Below the pieces are notes generated by a model that saw nothing but the letters and a program-made list of their open reading frames with translations, ran no database searches and had not been told where the DNA came from. The position numbers were made by a program, and so were the translations under genes. Of a stretch of DNA of 64,000 bases, positions 1-9,012 are shown piece after piece; the first letter of the stretch is position 1, and each line of letters opens with the position of its first letter. Origin of the DNA: CAVSWT01 sp963775245 (GTDB lineage: Bacteria > Bacteroidota > Ignavibacteria > Ignavibacteriales > Ignavibacteriaceae); contig CAVZID010000005.1 in the NCBI GenBank assembly GCA_963775245.1, positions 62,001-126,000 on the forward strand, read 5' to 3'.

Positions 1-90
1 ATATTGCTCCTATTTAATTTATATGTTATAGAATATTCTTCAATTTTTGTTAAGAGGTTTCAAATATTTATATTTGCATCACTTTTTATT

Positions 91-177
91 GGAAAGGTGC
101 AGGAGTGGTTTAACTGGCACGCCTGGAAAGCGTGTGTGCCTTCACGGGTACCGAGGGTTCGAATCCCTCCCTTTCCG
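91..177 (+). tRNA. tRNA-Ser (anticodon GGA)
   Basis: The 87-nt sequence folds as a class II tRNA. The acceptor stem GGAAAGG (91-97) pairs with CCTTTCC (170-176), followed by discriminator G177. The anticodon stem CACGC/GCGTG encloses the loop CTGGAAA with anticodon GGA, which reads serine codons UCC and UCU. There is a long variable arm, and the T-loop shows GGTTCGAATCCC. The CCA end is not encoded; the genome reads CAA after the discriminator. A short open frame covering 4-195 only shadows this gene. Confidence 0.96.
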
Positions 178-309
178 CAATATAATCCGCCTTAATTAAT
201 TCAATCTAATAATTTATCTTTATATTTGATTAGAAATATATTGCAGATTTCTTTTATTATTTCATTCAAAATGTTAACTTGATACTTCAAAAATTAAGGT
301 GGAAATCAA

Positions 310-1602
310 ATGAAAGAAAACCGAACTTCCTTCCCTGCTGTCTTTTGGATAGCTAACTCAATCGAAATCATTGAACGTTTTGCTTATTACGGAATCTATA
401 TGGGTTTCGGAATATATATGGAGTATCTTGGATATTCAAAAGGTCAGCTTGGAATTGTACAAAGTATATTTCTTCTTTTTTCTTATGTCATTCCAGTTTT
501 TTCCGGAACATTTGCGGACAGGTATGGATTTAAAAAAATGCTGATTGTCGCATACTTAGCTTACTTACCCGCTATTTTACTTTTACTACTTACCAAATCT
601 TTTAGCGGTATAGCATTAACTATGTTAACTATTGGTTTTGCGGCTGGTATTTTTAAACCGCTTGTTTCCGGAACTGTAAGAGCTGTAACAGATAAAACCA
701 ATAAAACACTTGGGTTCGGAATTTTTTATGCGATGGTTAATATCGGTGCATCGTTTGGGCCAATTGTAGCCGGGAATTTAAGAGCGATTTCTTGGAATTA
801 TGCATTTATGGCTTCAGCAATTGGCATCGGTATAATGTTATTGGTAACAATATTCTTTTATAAAGAACCTCCACGAGAATTAGAAGGAACTACTCTAAAA
901 CAAAAATTTAAAGATATGGGTGTAGCCTTATCGGATGTTAAATTTTTAATATTCCTTATTCTGTTGGGAGTATTTTTTTGGTTGCCTTTCTGGGCATTCT
1001 TTAATCTTCTGGCAATTTATATTGATAAAAATTTGGATACTGTAAGTTTATATCAAACTTTACAAGGTATTTTCGGAACATGGTTTTCAGGATTCTTTTC
1101 TACCGCAAATGAAGATGGTTCAAGAAGAGTCCTTGGTGAAACTATAGCTAATACTGGATATGTTATTATTTTATTTCAATTGATAATTTCTAGAATTTTT
1201 GAAAAACGTAAAGCCATTCCTTCTTTTTTATTTGGCCTTTTTGTAGCTGGAATTAGTTTTATTGTAATTGCTTTCGCAAGGATAGGACCTTCCGAATTAA
1301 TTTTTCTAGGAATATTTTTATTTGCTATAGGTGAAATGATTTCTTCCCCAAGAATTCAAGAATATATAACTTGGATAGCTCCGAAAGAAAAAGCAGGACT
1401 TTATATGGGTTCAAATTTTTTAGCCACCGGTTTAGGAGGTGTATTAAGTGGAATTACTTATACATCTTTATACGGTGTATTTAGAGACATGGGAAACCCT
1501 GAATATGTCTGGTACGTTTTAGCTGTTAACATATTTTTAGGAATTTTAGCGATAACAATTTTTACAAAAACATTGGGTGAGTTTAAGGAATTAGAATCTT
1601 AA
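310..1602 (+). CDS. MFS transporter, POT (proton-dependent oligopeptide transporter)-like
   Basis: A 430-residue polytopic inner-membrane protein with about 12 hydrophobic segments. Near the N terminus it has E-I-I-E-R-F-A-Y-Y-G (residues 19-28), which matches the ExxERFxYYG signature of the POT/PTR family. It also carries the MFS loop 2-3 motif GTFADRYGFKK (66-76) and a GIFKP segment (113-117) resembling the POT KP motif. POT proteins couple proton entry to uptake of di- and tripeptides, but the substrate here cannot be read from the sequence. The start follows an AGGTGG ribosome site. The gene stands alone and is closed by a hairpin terminator at 1646-1682. It shows no obvious functional link to the polysaccharide genes. 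Confidence 0.8.
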   Translation: MKENRTSFPAVFWIANSIEIIERFAYYGIYMGFGIYMEYLGYSKGQLGIVQSIFLLFSYVIPVFSGTFADRYGFKKMLIVAYLAYLPAILLLLLTKSFSGIALTMLTIGFAAGIFKPLVSGTVRAVTDKTNKTLGFGIFYAMVNIGASFGPIVAGNLRAISWNYAFMASAIGIGIMLLVTIFFYKEPPRELEGTTLKQKFKDMGVALSDVKFLIFLILLGVFFWLPFWAFFNLLAIYIDKNLDTVSLYQTLQGIFGTWFSGFFSTANEDGSRRVLGETIANTGYVIILFQLIISRIFEKRKAIPSFLFGLFVAGISFIVIAFARIGPSELIFLGIFLFAIGEMISSPRIQEYITWIAPKEKAGLYMGSNFLATGLGGVLSGITYTSLYGVFRDMGNPEYVWYVLAVNIFLGILAITIFTKTLGEFKELES

Positions 1603-1645
1603 TTAACTATTAATATTCCTTATTATAAATTTTATCTTTTTGTTT

Positions 1646-1682
1646 AAGCATTCCAGTCAAATAAGCGGAATGCTTTTTTTAT
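1646..1682 (+). terminator. Rho-independent terminator after the MFS gene
   Basis: AAGCATTCC (1646-1654) pairs perfectly with GGAATGCTT (1667-1675) around a 12-nt loop, and a T tract follows. It lies 44 nt after the transporter stop codon. Confidence 0.85.
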
Positions 1683-1727
1683 TTTAAATGGATATATTAG
1701 AAATATTTGTCATCACCTTAAACAAAT

Positions 1728-1767
1728 CTCAGGTAAATAAACCAGTGATTCAGTAAAACCCCGATAG
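1728..1767 (+). promoter_or_regulatory. Leader element shared with 3518-3556 (CAGGT-N24-ACCCCGATAG)
   Basis: CTCAGGT at 1728-1734 and ACCCCGATAG at 1758-1767 recur in the same order and almost the same spacing upstream of the paralogous gene at 3632. In both places ACCCCGATAG starts 85-90 nt before the start codon and is followed by a pyrimidine-rich stretch and then TTAGTTT. The conservation inside otherwise divergent AT-rich leaders suggests a promoter, a protein site or a structured 5' UTR. I do not recognise it as a named riboswitch. Confidence 0.4.
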
Positions 1768-1847
1768 AGTTCCCTTCTTAGATAAATTAGTTTTGTAATC
1801 GAGGATCCAATTTAAATGTAAAGTGTGTTTTTACTTTGGAGACTCAT

Positions 1848-3392
1848 ATGAAAAAAATTGCTAGAATATTTTCGATAATTATATTTTTAACATTTACAAC
1901 TCTTGCTCAACCATCATATCTTATGAATTTAAGCAGTCCACAGATAGTTGATGATAAAACTATTGAGTTTGATGTGAACATAGAAAGTACCGGACCAGAT
2001 TTTATTTTAACTTCTTACCAATGTGCATTTAACCTAGATTCCCAGTTTTTTAATGATACCTCATTTTGTTTTGAATATATTCCTTCAACTTCCGAGCTAA
2101 ATAATGCACCTTTGTATGGAGTTGGTTGTGATAAAGTTGATGGAACTAGAAAAATTCATTTTGCTTCTAGTGCAGGACTAGATAGTATAACCTCACATCC
2201 AATCCGGGTTGGAAGATTTATGATAAAAAAATCTTCAGCTCTCATAGTAGATTCATTACATATCATTTGGGCATTCGATGGTATATATAAAACAATACTT
2301 ACCGGAGAAAATTTTCAAGAAATAACAGCTCCATCTGATCATGAAAGTTTAAATTTTAAAAATGAAACATCAAATTCTAATAATTTCTTAGCATTTAGCT
2401 CTGGTGAAGGATTGTTAGATGGCGATATTCATTTAAAAACAAAGGAAGGTTCGATTTCTTCACAAGTAGTATATTTTTTAAATACCTACAGTACCTTAAC
2501 TTTTACTGTAAACCTCTCTAAATCTGGAAATTGGTATGCCTGGGGAAGAATGTTTTTTGATTCAAGCGGTTCACAAAATTCATTCTATTTCCAAATTGAC
2601 GGTGGAACAAAGTTAACTTTTGGAAATCATAATCAATTTGATAAATGGCACTGGGAGGGAGCAGGATTAAATAAATTAGATATCGGAAATTTATCTGAAG
2701 GTGAACATACAATAACTGTTTATGGTAGAGAGCCATCAGAAACAGTAATGCTCGATCAAATATTATTAACTACCGATGGTGATTTAATAGCTTCAGATAA
2801 TTTACTGCAATCAACTACCCCTGTTGAATTAATTTCTTTTACTGCTTTATTAAATGATAGAAACCAGATAAAATTAAATTGGATGACAGCTACTGAATTA
2901 AATAATTATGGATTTTATGTAGAAAAATCTACTGACAAAAACGCTTGGAAGAATTTAGGCTTTATTAAAGGGAACGGGACTTCCAATGAAAAACATTTCT
3001 ATAATTATATTGATCAAAATATTTCTTCAAAAAATTATTATAGAATAAAGCAGGTAGATGAAAATGGAAGTTTTAGTTTTTCAAAAGTCGTTGAAGTAGA
3101 TAATACTCCTCAAAATTTTAGTTTAGAACAGAATTATCCTAATCCATTTAATCCATCAACAAATATTCAATATAGTATTAATCAAACATGTAATGTTAAA
3201 ATCGATATTTATAATCTTTTGGGAGAACGTATAACCGAGATAAAAAATGAAACACAAAACTCCGGTACATATAAGTTAAATTGGAATGCTTCAGATTATT
3301 CCAGCGGAACTTATATTTTATCTTTATATGCAAAACCTAATAATGGGTCCGAAGCTTTTAAGGATGTTAGAAAAATGCTCCTATTAAAGTAA
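1848..3392 (+). CDS. Secreted protein: cohesin-like N-domain, CBM-like module, T9SS sorting domain
   Basis: The 514-residue product starts at the ATG preceded by GGAGA (1838-1842); an in-frame ATG 12 nt earlier lacks this support. A signal peptide (about 1-20) is followed by a beta-rich domain (about 25-175) that is paralogous to the one encoded at 3632. Next comes a carbohydrate-binding-like module (about 179-317) with YAWGRMFF, KLTFGN and VYGRE motifs, found twice in the protein encoded at 42036. A further beta-sandwich linker (about 323-420) precedes a C-terminal T9SS type A sorting domain (about 423-514) with NYPNPFNPST. Such cargo crosses the outer membrane through the type IX system and is usually fixed to the surface. 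No catalytic residues are evident. It is probably a polymer-binding surface protein. Confidence 0.75.
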   Translation: MKKIARIFSIIIFLTFTTLAQPSYLMNLSSPQIVDDKTIEFDVNIESTGPDFILTSYQCAFNLDSQFFNDTSFCFEYIPSTSELNNAPLYGVGCDKVDGTRKIHFASSAGLDSITSHPIRVGRFMIKKSSALIVDSLHIIWAFDGIYKTILTGENFQEITAPSDHESLNFKNETSNSNNFLAFSSGEGLLDGDIHLKTKEGSISSQVVYFLNTYSTLTFTVNLSKSGNWYAWGRMFFDSSGSQNSFYFQIDGGTKLTFGNHNQFDKWHWEGAGLNKLDIGNLSEGEHTITVYGREPSETVMLDQILLTTDGDLIASDNLLQSTTPVELISFTALLNDRNQIKLNWMTATELNNYGFYVEKSTDKNAWKNLGFIKGNGTSNEKHFYNYIDQNISSKNYYRIKQVDENGSFSFSKVVEVDNTPQNFSLEQNYPNPFNPSTNIQYSINQTCNVKIDIYNLLGERITEIKNETQNSGTYKLNWNASDYSSGTYILSLYAKPNNGSEAFKDVRKMLLLK

Positions 3393-3483
3393 TTTGTTAA
3401 TATCATATGCTGAATTTTTAATCATTATCGGTATTTATTTACCAAATGATTTATTAGGACAAAAGAAGAAATTGAATGAATTG

Positions 3484-3511
3484 TGCATTTTCTATTAAAA
3501 AATGCATTTTT
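3484..3511 (+). terminator. Hairpin with T tract between the two T9SS cargo genes
   Basis: TGCATTTT (3484-3491) pairs with AAAATGCA (3499-3506) around a 7-nt loop, followed by five T residues. It lies about 90 nt after the first cargo gene and upstream of the shared leader element of the second, so it probably separates the two transcripts. The stem is AT-rich, so efficiency is uncertain. Confidence 0.55.
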
Positions 3512-3514
3512 CAC

Positions 3515-3556
3515 ACTCAGGTTTATAGTAAGTTCATTTCAGGTGCACCCCGATAG
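3515..3556 (+). promoter_or_regulatory. Second copy of the CAGGT...ACCCCGATAG leader element
   Basis: ACTCAGGT at 3515-3522 and ACCCCGATAG at 3547-3556, ending 75 nt before the GTG start at 3632. See the first copy at 1728-1767 for the comparison. Confidence 0.4.
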
Positions 3557-3631
3557 TTAGCCTTTCAAATTAATCTTAGTTTGACCTTCGAATTGGAGTA
3601 TTATTCTTCAAATTTTTGAACGAGGAATGAA

Positions 3632-4480
3632 GTGAAAACATTAGATTTAATTAGGAAGACCGGACTATTTATTATTATGCTAAGTTTTTTTTATAATACC
3701 TATTCACAAAATTATACGTTATCTATTGAGAATGGTAAAGAAATTAATTCAAAAAAATTTGAATTTGAGGTGTTTATAAAAAGTAATTCAGGTGAATTTG
3801 TTTTAAGTGCTTATCAAGCATCCCTTAGCTTTAATCAGCAAATAATTAATGATGGACATTTAACTTTCGAATTTATTACCGGAACTTCGGAATTGAAAAA
3901 TTCACCAGCTTTTGGAATTGGAATATGTGCAACTGATGGTGAAAATGAGCTGACATTTGCATCTAATCCGGCAGGAACGGATACAATAGAAACAACAAAA
4001 AAATGTATTGGAAAATTTTTAATTACTAATTCAAAATCATTTGCCAAGTATAAACCTGAAATTAAATGGAATTTCGATGGTTATATAAATACAATAATTA
4101 TCGAGTCAATAGCTACAGATATAACCAAACTTGCAACACCAATAAATTTAGAATATAATAGTGCTTTAACGGCAACCAATGAAAAAGCACAACAACCTAA
4201 TTCCTATAAATTATATCAAAATTATCCTAATCCATTTAATCCTAGTACAAAAATTAGTTATTACATTCCTAAGGATAGTAAAATTAAAATTCAGATTTAT
4301 TCTTTGATTGGGGAAAGAGTCTTTGAGATGAATGCTGAACAACAGAACGAGGGAATACATGAATTTGTTTGGGATGGCAAAAATTTAGCATCCGGGGTTT
4401 ACATTCTTGCAATGAATGCAGATCCAATAAATGGAGGGGAAAAATACAACTCTGTAAAAAAAATGACTTTGTTAAAATAG
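3632..4480 (+). CDS. Secreted protein with cohesin-like domain and T9SS sorting domain
   Basis: A 282-residue protein starting at GTG behind GAGGA (3622-3626). The nearby ATG at 3627 runs into a stop two codons later, which supports the GTG. A signal peptide (about 1-25) is followed by one beta-rich domain (about 27-165) clearly related to the N-terminal domain of the 1848 protein: both share the pattern FEF/FDV, a TSEL segment and HFAS/TFAS. The C-terminal T9SS sorting domain carries NYPNPFNPST and ends GGEKYNSVKKMTLLK. It lacks the carbohydrate-binding-like module of its neighbour, so it is the minimal version of the pair. A cohesin-like fold is only an impression from strand spacing. The function is unknown, presumably cell-surface. 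Confidence 0.7.
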   Translation: MKTLDLIRKTGLFIIMLSFFYNTYSQNYTLSIENGKEINSKKFEFEVFIKSNSGEFVLSAYQASLSFNQQIINDGHLTFEFITGTSELKNSPAFGIGICATDGENELTFASNPAGTDTIETTKKCIGKFLITNSKSFAKYKPEIKWNFDGYINTIIIESIATDITKLATPINLEYNSALTATNEKAQQPNSYKLYQNYPNPFNPSTKISYYIPKDSKIKIQIYSLIGERVFEMNAEQQNEGIHEFVWDGKNLASGVYILAMNADPINGGEKYNSVKKMTLLK

Positions 4481-4495
4481 TCACTCGAGACGGTT

Positions 4496-4540
4496 AGAGA
4501 TGATATCTGTTGGGGAGCGATGTCATCTCTTAACTTTTTT
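4496..4540 (+). terminator. Rho-independent terminator after the 3632 gene
   Basis: A 12-bp stem (4496-4507 with 4519-4530, one G-U pair) closes an 11-nt loop and is followed by TAACTTTTTT. It lies 16 nt past the plus-strand stop codon and separates this gene from the convergent minus-strand polysaccharide run ending at 4557. Confidence 0.8.
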
Positions 4541-4556
4541 AAACGCAAAATCTTAA

Positions 4557-5210
4557 CTAACGTTTTAAAACTATAACTTTCAAATTATCATAACAGAATC
4601 TTACATAATAAATAGTCCAAGTTACTACACCGAAGATTTTAAAGAAAGCTTCTAATACTTCCTCTTTCCCAGATGTAATAATCTTTGCATCACTTAATAA
4701 GTCCATCACAACTGCTACCCCTAATAATACAAAAGCCAGAATTAATATTTTGTATTCAGAGTTTATTATTACTTCTTTAAATCTATAAATTATGAACAGG
4801 ACATAAATTGCATAAGCAAGATAGACGAAAGTATTTTGAATGTGTAAAATTAGTCTAAACGCTGAGTGAAATTGAAAATAATCATCAAAAAATAATAACA
4901 GCGTGAGTAACCCTGAGAAAAAAATAAACTTAGCAACTTGGCTTGAACTAGAATATATTTTAATAACTATATAACTAAAAAAGCATACGCTCATACTAGC
5001 TGACCATAAAATAACGCGTATTTTTTGAAGTAAGCCCGCATAGATAGGAATTCCATAATGTGATTCAGGATTTCTGCTTACATATTCAAAAGGGATATTA
5101 TAGGTGTTTAAGAGTATAATTATAGCAAATAATAATAACCCTACTCCTAAATAAGTCAATAATAAAATATTAATAGTTGAAACAGATGGTGGATTAAATT
5201 TATTTTTCAT
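4557..5210 (-). CDS. Polytopic membrane protein of unknown function
   Basis: A 217-residue protein with six or seven hydrophobic helices and almost no soluble domain. Charged residues stand out inside or beside the helices: FFDDYFQFH (about 107-115) and DLLSDAK...EEVLEAFFK (about 170-192). This layout is compatible with a small membrane enzyme, but I do not recognise the family. It is the last gene of the minus-strand polysaccharide run, 189 nt after the GT2 glycosyltransferase, so it may or may not belong to the same transcript. It lacks the Cys/Arg/His pattern that would make it an exosortase. Confidence 0.6.
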   Translation of the reverse strand: MKNKFNPPSVSTINILLLTYLGVGLLLFAIIILLNTYNIPFEYVSRNPESHYGIPIYAGLLQKIRVILWSASMSVCFFSYIVIKIYSSSSQVAKFIFFSGLLTLLLFFDDYFQFHSAFRLILHIQNTFVYLAYAIYVLFIIYRFKEVIINSEYKILILAFVLLGVAVVMDLLSDAKIITSGKEEVLEAFFKIFGVVTWTIYYVRFCYDNLKVIVLKR

Positions 5211-5399
5211 TTGATTTTTATAAATGAATAAATCATACTTGAACCAAAATTAAAAATAGAAAAGAACTTTTGTAAGATAATAAGATAAGATTTCTAAAGA
5301 AGTGGAATGTTGAGGTTCATGGAAATGGTTTTTAGATAATCTGCACAAATAAATTTTGTTTGATCATGAATATTAAAGCTTTTATTTATTAAGAAAATC

Positions 5400-6506
5400 T
5401 TATTGCTGACGACCTATGTAATTCATTTTTTCACTTTCAGTTTTTTTTTCTTCTTTCTCTAATTCATGTTTATATATGTTGGTATTGAGATGGAACAATT
5501 CTTCAAAATATCTTTTGCTTTGAAGAGAAAGAAATCCAAGACTTAAAAATTGTAGAGCAATAATAAGTGTAATGCCACCAACAATAAATGCCTGAGGACT
5601 GCGTTTAAATACTTGTGAAACAGCAAGCGAAAATCTCTCATCAAAATATTGGCTTATGGTATGAACATGTGGATATACTAAGGCAGTATTTATGAAAATC
5701 CATCCAATTACGTATAAAGCAATCAATAATAGAGCTAATCCAACTAAAATAAAAAATATGTAAGGTCTAAAAATAAAGCCGGACATAAATCCAGACATTA
5801 TTCCTCTTATCATTTTTATACTGGATTTTCTTTTTGCTTCTTTCTTTTTATTAAAACTCCAATTCAAATGAGCCGGGATTTCGACAATTCTGGCTCTCAG
5901 TAATAAAGACTTATAAATAATTTCCGGATTTATTTCTGTATCTCTTGCTTTTAGGTTCAAGTATTTAAGATACTTCCTTTCATAAGCACGTACCATACCG
6001 GTGAAAGTATAAATTTTTTCTCTAACAACTATTGAAAGGAATTTATTTACAATTTTACTTAAATGTTTTCTTACAAATGGAACGTTAGATACTTTTCCTC
6101 CTTTCATATAAGGAGAAGCTATTACTACTTGAGCTTCTGTTTCAACGATTGTATCTAGCAACTTTTTAATATGGTCGGGAGAGTAACTGAGGTCAATATC
6201 TAATGGAATTACGTAATCACCTTTGGCATGATTAAATCCAGTACGCAAAGCATGCCCTAAAAATAAATTTACCTTATGATTATAAACTGAAACATTATTT
6301 CTTTTTTTGGCAAAATCTTCCGCAACTTCTTTAGTATTATCAACACTTCCATCATTTATAAAAATTAATTCCCAATCATACTCGTTTTCCAAAGTTTCCA
6401 TATAATCACAAATAATACCAAGGTTCTTATCAATTATAGAAGCTTCATTAAAACCAGGGACTAATATAGTAACCGAAGGTTTAATAGCAGTATTGGATAG
6501 ATTCAT
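5400..6506 (-). CDS. Family 2 glycosyltransferase with C-terminal membrane anchor
   Basis: A 368-residue protein. Residues 10-230 form a GT-A fold of the GT2/dolichyl-phosphate-sugar synthase type, with VPGFNEA (16-22), NDGSVDNT (51-58) and the metal-binding D103-I-D105. Two C-terminal hydrophobic segments (about 249-275 and 315-340) anchor it in the membrane. Such enzymes move a sugar from a nucleotide donor to polyprenyl phosphate or to a lipid-linked glycan on the cytoplasmic face. The start is preceded by GGAGATGTGA, a good ribosome site. It follows the deacetylase gene by 173 nt. Donor and acceptor cannot be inferred. Confidence 0.85.
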   Translation of the reverse strand: MNLSNTAIKPSVTILVPGFNEASIIDKNLGIICDYMETLENEYDWELIFINDGSVDNTKEVAEDFAKKRNNVSVYNHKVNLFLGHALRTGFNHAKGDYVIPLDIDLSYSPDHIKKLLDTIVETEAQVVIASPYMKGGKVSNVPFVRKHLSKIVNKFLSIVVREKIYTFTGMVRAYERKYLKYLNLKARDTEINPEIIYKSLLLRARIVEIPAHLNWSFNKKKEAKRKSSIKMIRGIMSGFMSGFIFRPYIFFILVGLALLLIALYVIGWIFINTALVYPHVHTISQYFDERFSLAVSQVFKRSPQAFIVGGITLIIALQFLSLGFLSLQSKRYFEELFHLNTNIYKHELEKEEKKTESEKMNYIGRQQ

Positions 6507-6679
6507 TCACATCTCCAAATCATTTATTTTTACAATTATAAACAGAGAATTTAAATTGTTAAGCTGTTGTAAAATAATGATATACAATTACTTTAATCAT
6601 ATTACTGTTTCAAATGAAAGAATGGGATTTAAAAACTATTCACTAAACAATTAAGACTATTTTAATTTTAAGTGATTAA

Positions 6680-7648
6680 TTAATTAAAACTATCTAATTT
6701 CACCCTTCTAATACTTTTCATTGATTTTGCATGTGTGCTCATATTAACCAATGAAAAATTATTCGAAAGTTTTTTTATCACTTCTCTAAAAACTTTTAGT
6801 TTACTTTCAGTATTTAAATCCATTCCAGGGAAAAATGCTAATCTTGGCGCTTGATCGCCCCCTACTAAGTCTAAAGGATGAAGTAAAAAACTAGGTTGAG
6901 TATTTGTTATTTTGCAAGAAGTAATTGCTAAATTTAAATAAGTATGCATTGCTAAATTAGAAAATCGGCTAAGATATAGTAGATAGCTTAAATGAAATGG
7001 AATTTTTAGAACAGGTATAGTACTAACCGGTATTTCAAGCAATTTTTCATTGGAATTGATGGCCCAATAATATGGTTTAACAGACCTAAGGCCATCATTA
7101 AAATGCCCAAATAAATTTTTTCTTATTTTTCTTTCTTCTTTGCTGAGATTAGATGTCCAGAAATAGTATGTCCTAGCTAATGGCCCAATAAAGGTCGGTA
7201 ATGTTGAAGCATCATAAAGATAATTTTTTTCCTTCAATACATTTAAAACAGTGTTGCTCCAGCTAAAACCAGGAGCTCTAAACCCTATCGTTTTTTGACC
7301 GGTAGAATTACATATTAATTCCTCTGCATTTTGAATTTCAAATTCAACTTTGTCTTTTTTATAGGTATTTAACCAGGACTCATGAGAATAAGAATGGTTA
7401 CCTACTTCATGTCCCCTTTCAACTATCATTCTTAAATACTTTTCATTAGAAGAAATTTCAGCATCCTTACCAACGATAAAGAATGTAATTTTAAGATTTA
7501 ATCTTTCTAGTTCATCTAATACTAAGGGGAGAAAATTATCTAAATAAGAAGGATATTTATCCCAATCTGAATTACCATGTATCTTTAAATAAGACCACTC
7601 ATTATCAAGGTCTAAGGAAATGCTGCTAAGCGGTTTCTGAATATTCAT
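6680..7648 (-). CDS. NodB-type polysaccharide deacetylase
   Basis: A 322-residue protein without a signal peptide. It has the NodB metal triad: an aspartate in SLDLDNEW (D13/D15) and H85 and H89 in GHEVGNHSYSH. The R-A-P motif GFRAPGFSW (about 122-130) is also present. Members of this family hydrolyse N-acetyl (sometimes O-acetyl) groups from amino sugars, and a cytoplasmic location suggests action on precursors or lipid-linked units. Its start overlaps the end of the upstream FAD oxidoreductase gene by 23 bp, which indicates translational coupling. It is one of four such enzymes in this locus. Confidence 0.85.
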   Translation of the reverse strand: MNIQKPLSSISLDLDNEWSYLKIHGNSDWDKYPSYLDNFLPLVLDELERLNLKITFFIVGKDAEISSNEKYLRMIVERGHEVGNHSYSHESWLNTYKKDKVEFEIQNAEELICNSTGQKTIGFRAPGFSWSNTVLNVLKEKNYLYDASTLPTFIGPLARTYYFWTSNLSKEERKIRKNLFGHFNDGLRSVKPYYWAINSNEKLLEIPVSTIPVLKIPFHLSYLLYLSRFSNLAMHTYLNLAITSCKITNTQPSFLLHPLDLVGGDQAPRLAFFPGMDLNTESKLKVFREVIKKLSNNFSLVNMSTHAKSMKSIRRVKLDSFN

Positions 7649-8993
7649 AATTTGACTTTGCTTTTGACTTCTCCTTATTATTTTCCACTATTTCTTTTAA
7701 TGCTTTTTCTGCTAACTGAATAGTCTCATTTACGTTTAATGTACCATTAACAATATGAGATGAATTAACAATATATATACTGTTAACCGATGTAGTAATA
7801 GGAGTAATCTTTTGTGAATAATTAATTGTTGACAATGCAAAAACATATTTTGCTCGTGAAATTTTAAAACTTAAAACATCCGTTACACTTAATGAAGGAT
7901 ACATTTTACATAATTTATTTAAAAATATTTCTTCTATATCAGTATCAGAATATTCAAACCAATTGTCATCGGGAGTAATATACTTTGGAAGATATATTAA
8001 CGAATTTCCATTAAAATATTTTTTATCAACTAAAGCTGACATTTCAATAATGCCTGTGAAAGGAATATCTAATTCGGTTATATTTGTAACATAATAATTT
8101 GAAATAGGCTTCTTTAAAATTATCGAGGCACAAATAACACCTAGATATTGAATAGAATCCATTTTATTTTTTTCTTCTTCAGATAGCTGCGGACACATTT
8201 TTTTTGCTATTGGAGAAGATGCTGTAACAATTACTTCATCAAATATTTCTTCTTCGCCATTAGCATATTGAATAAATACTTTCCCATTTTCCATTGATTC
8301 AATTTTTTTTACGGGATGTTCGGTTTTAATTTTTACTGATCTTTCCAACAACGAATTTTTAAATTGTTCAAGAATTCTTGAATATCCTCCAGAAACATAC
8401 CCAAACATTTCTTTTTTTAATCCAGAACGTCTAGCAGCATACATTCTTTGTATGGTTGCCCAAATAAATGCGGCTGAAGCTTTTTTGTATGTTTCACCTA
8501 ATTTTGCGCGAAGTAAAGGCAGCCAAATTTTTTCAAATGTATTATTGCCGGATAATCTTCTCAACCATTTTTCAACAGGAATCTGCTCAAGTTTTTTCCA
8601 ATTTTTGATTTTTGATGCATAAAAAATTGTAAACCCGAGTCTTATTTTATCTATAAAGCTTAATGGAGGAAATTTCAAAAACTCAAATGAATTCGACATT
8701 GAATAAAGTTTACCATTAGTGTAAAAACCAGTTTTAGTTTCAACCCAATTTAGCTCTTTTTCTAAACCAATCTCTTTAAGAATTTTTAATAGATGTGAAT
8801 CTGAAAGTAGAATAACATGATAAAACTTATCCCATATAAAATTCTCTAATTTCCAGGCACTAGCTAATCCACCTACATCTTTCCCAGCTTCAATTAAATG
8901 GACTTCATTTTCACTATCTGATAAACGATGTGCTAATGTCATCCCAAGCATACCACCGCCTATCACGGCCCATTTCTTTTTATGATTTTGCAT
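7626..8993 (-). CDS. FAD-dependent oxidoreductase (amine-oxidase / UDP-galactopyranose mutase-like fold)
   Basis: A 455-residue protein. It begins with an FAD-binding Rossmann motif GGGMLG (12-17), followed by the second FAD signature GGLASAW (41-47) typical of the protoporphyrinogen oxidase and amine oxidase superfamily. The C-terminal end (about 420-440) again matches an FAD-binding strand. Relatives are common in EPS loci with GT2 and nucleotide-sugar dehydrogenase genes, where their reactions are mostly undefined; some family members isomerise or oxidise sugars. The gene overlaps the deacetylase downstream and sits 19 nt after the dehydrogenase, so it is probably cotranscribed. The substrate is unknown. 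Confidence 0.75.
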   Translation of the reverse strand: MQNHKKKWAVIGGGMLGMTLAHRLSDSENEVHLIEAGKDVGGLASAWKLENFIWDKFYHVILLSDSHLLKILKEIGLEKELNWVETKTGFYTNGKLYSMSNSFEFLKFPPLSFIDKIRLGFTIFYASKIKNWKKLEQIPVEKWLRRLSGNNTFEKIWLPLLRAKLGETYKKASAAFIWATIQRMYAARRSGLKKEMFGYVSGGYSRILEQFKNSLLERSVKIKTEHPVKKIESMENGKVFIQYANGEEEIFDEVIVTASSPIAKKMCPQLSEEEKNKMDSIQYLGVICASIILKKPISNYYVTNITELDIPFTGIIEMSALVDKKYFNGNSLIYLPKYITPDDNWFEYSDTDIEEIFLNKLCKMYPSLSVTDVLSFKISRAKYVFALSTINYSQKITPITTSVNSIYIVNSSHIVNGTLNVNETIQLAEKALKEIVENNKEKSKAKSNYEYSETA

Positions 8994-9012
8994 TAGATAT
9001 TATATTAAGGTG

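Noticed and set aside
4..195. A 63-residue open frame at the left edge
   Set aside because: It overlaps the tRNA-Ser gene entirely and its protein sequence has no domain or ribosome site.
4557..5210. The membrane protein as a missing exosortase
   Set aside because: It lacks the conserved Cys, Arg and His arrangement of exosortases and no PEP-CTERM-like tail is seen on any protein in the window.
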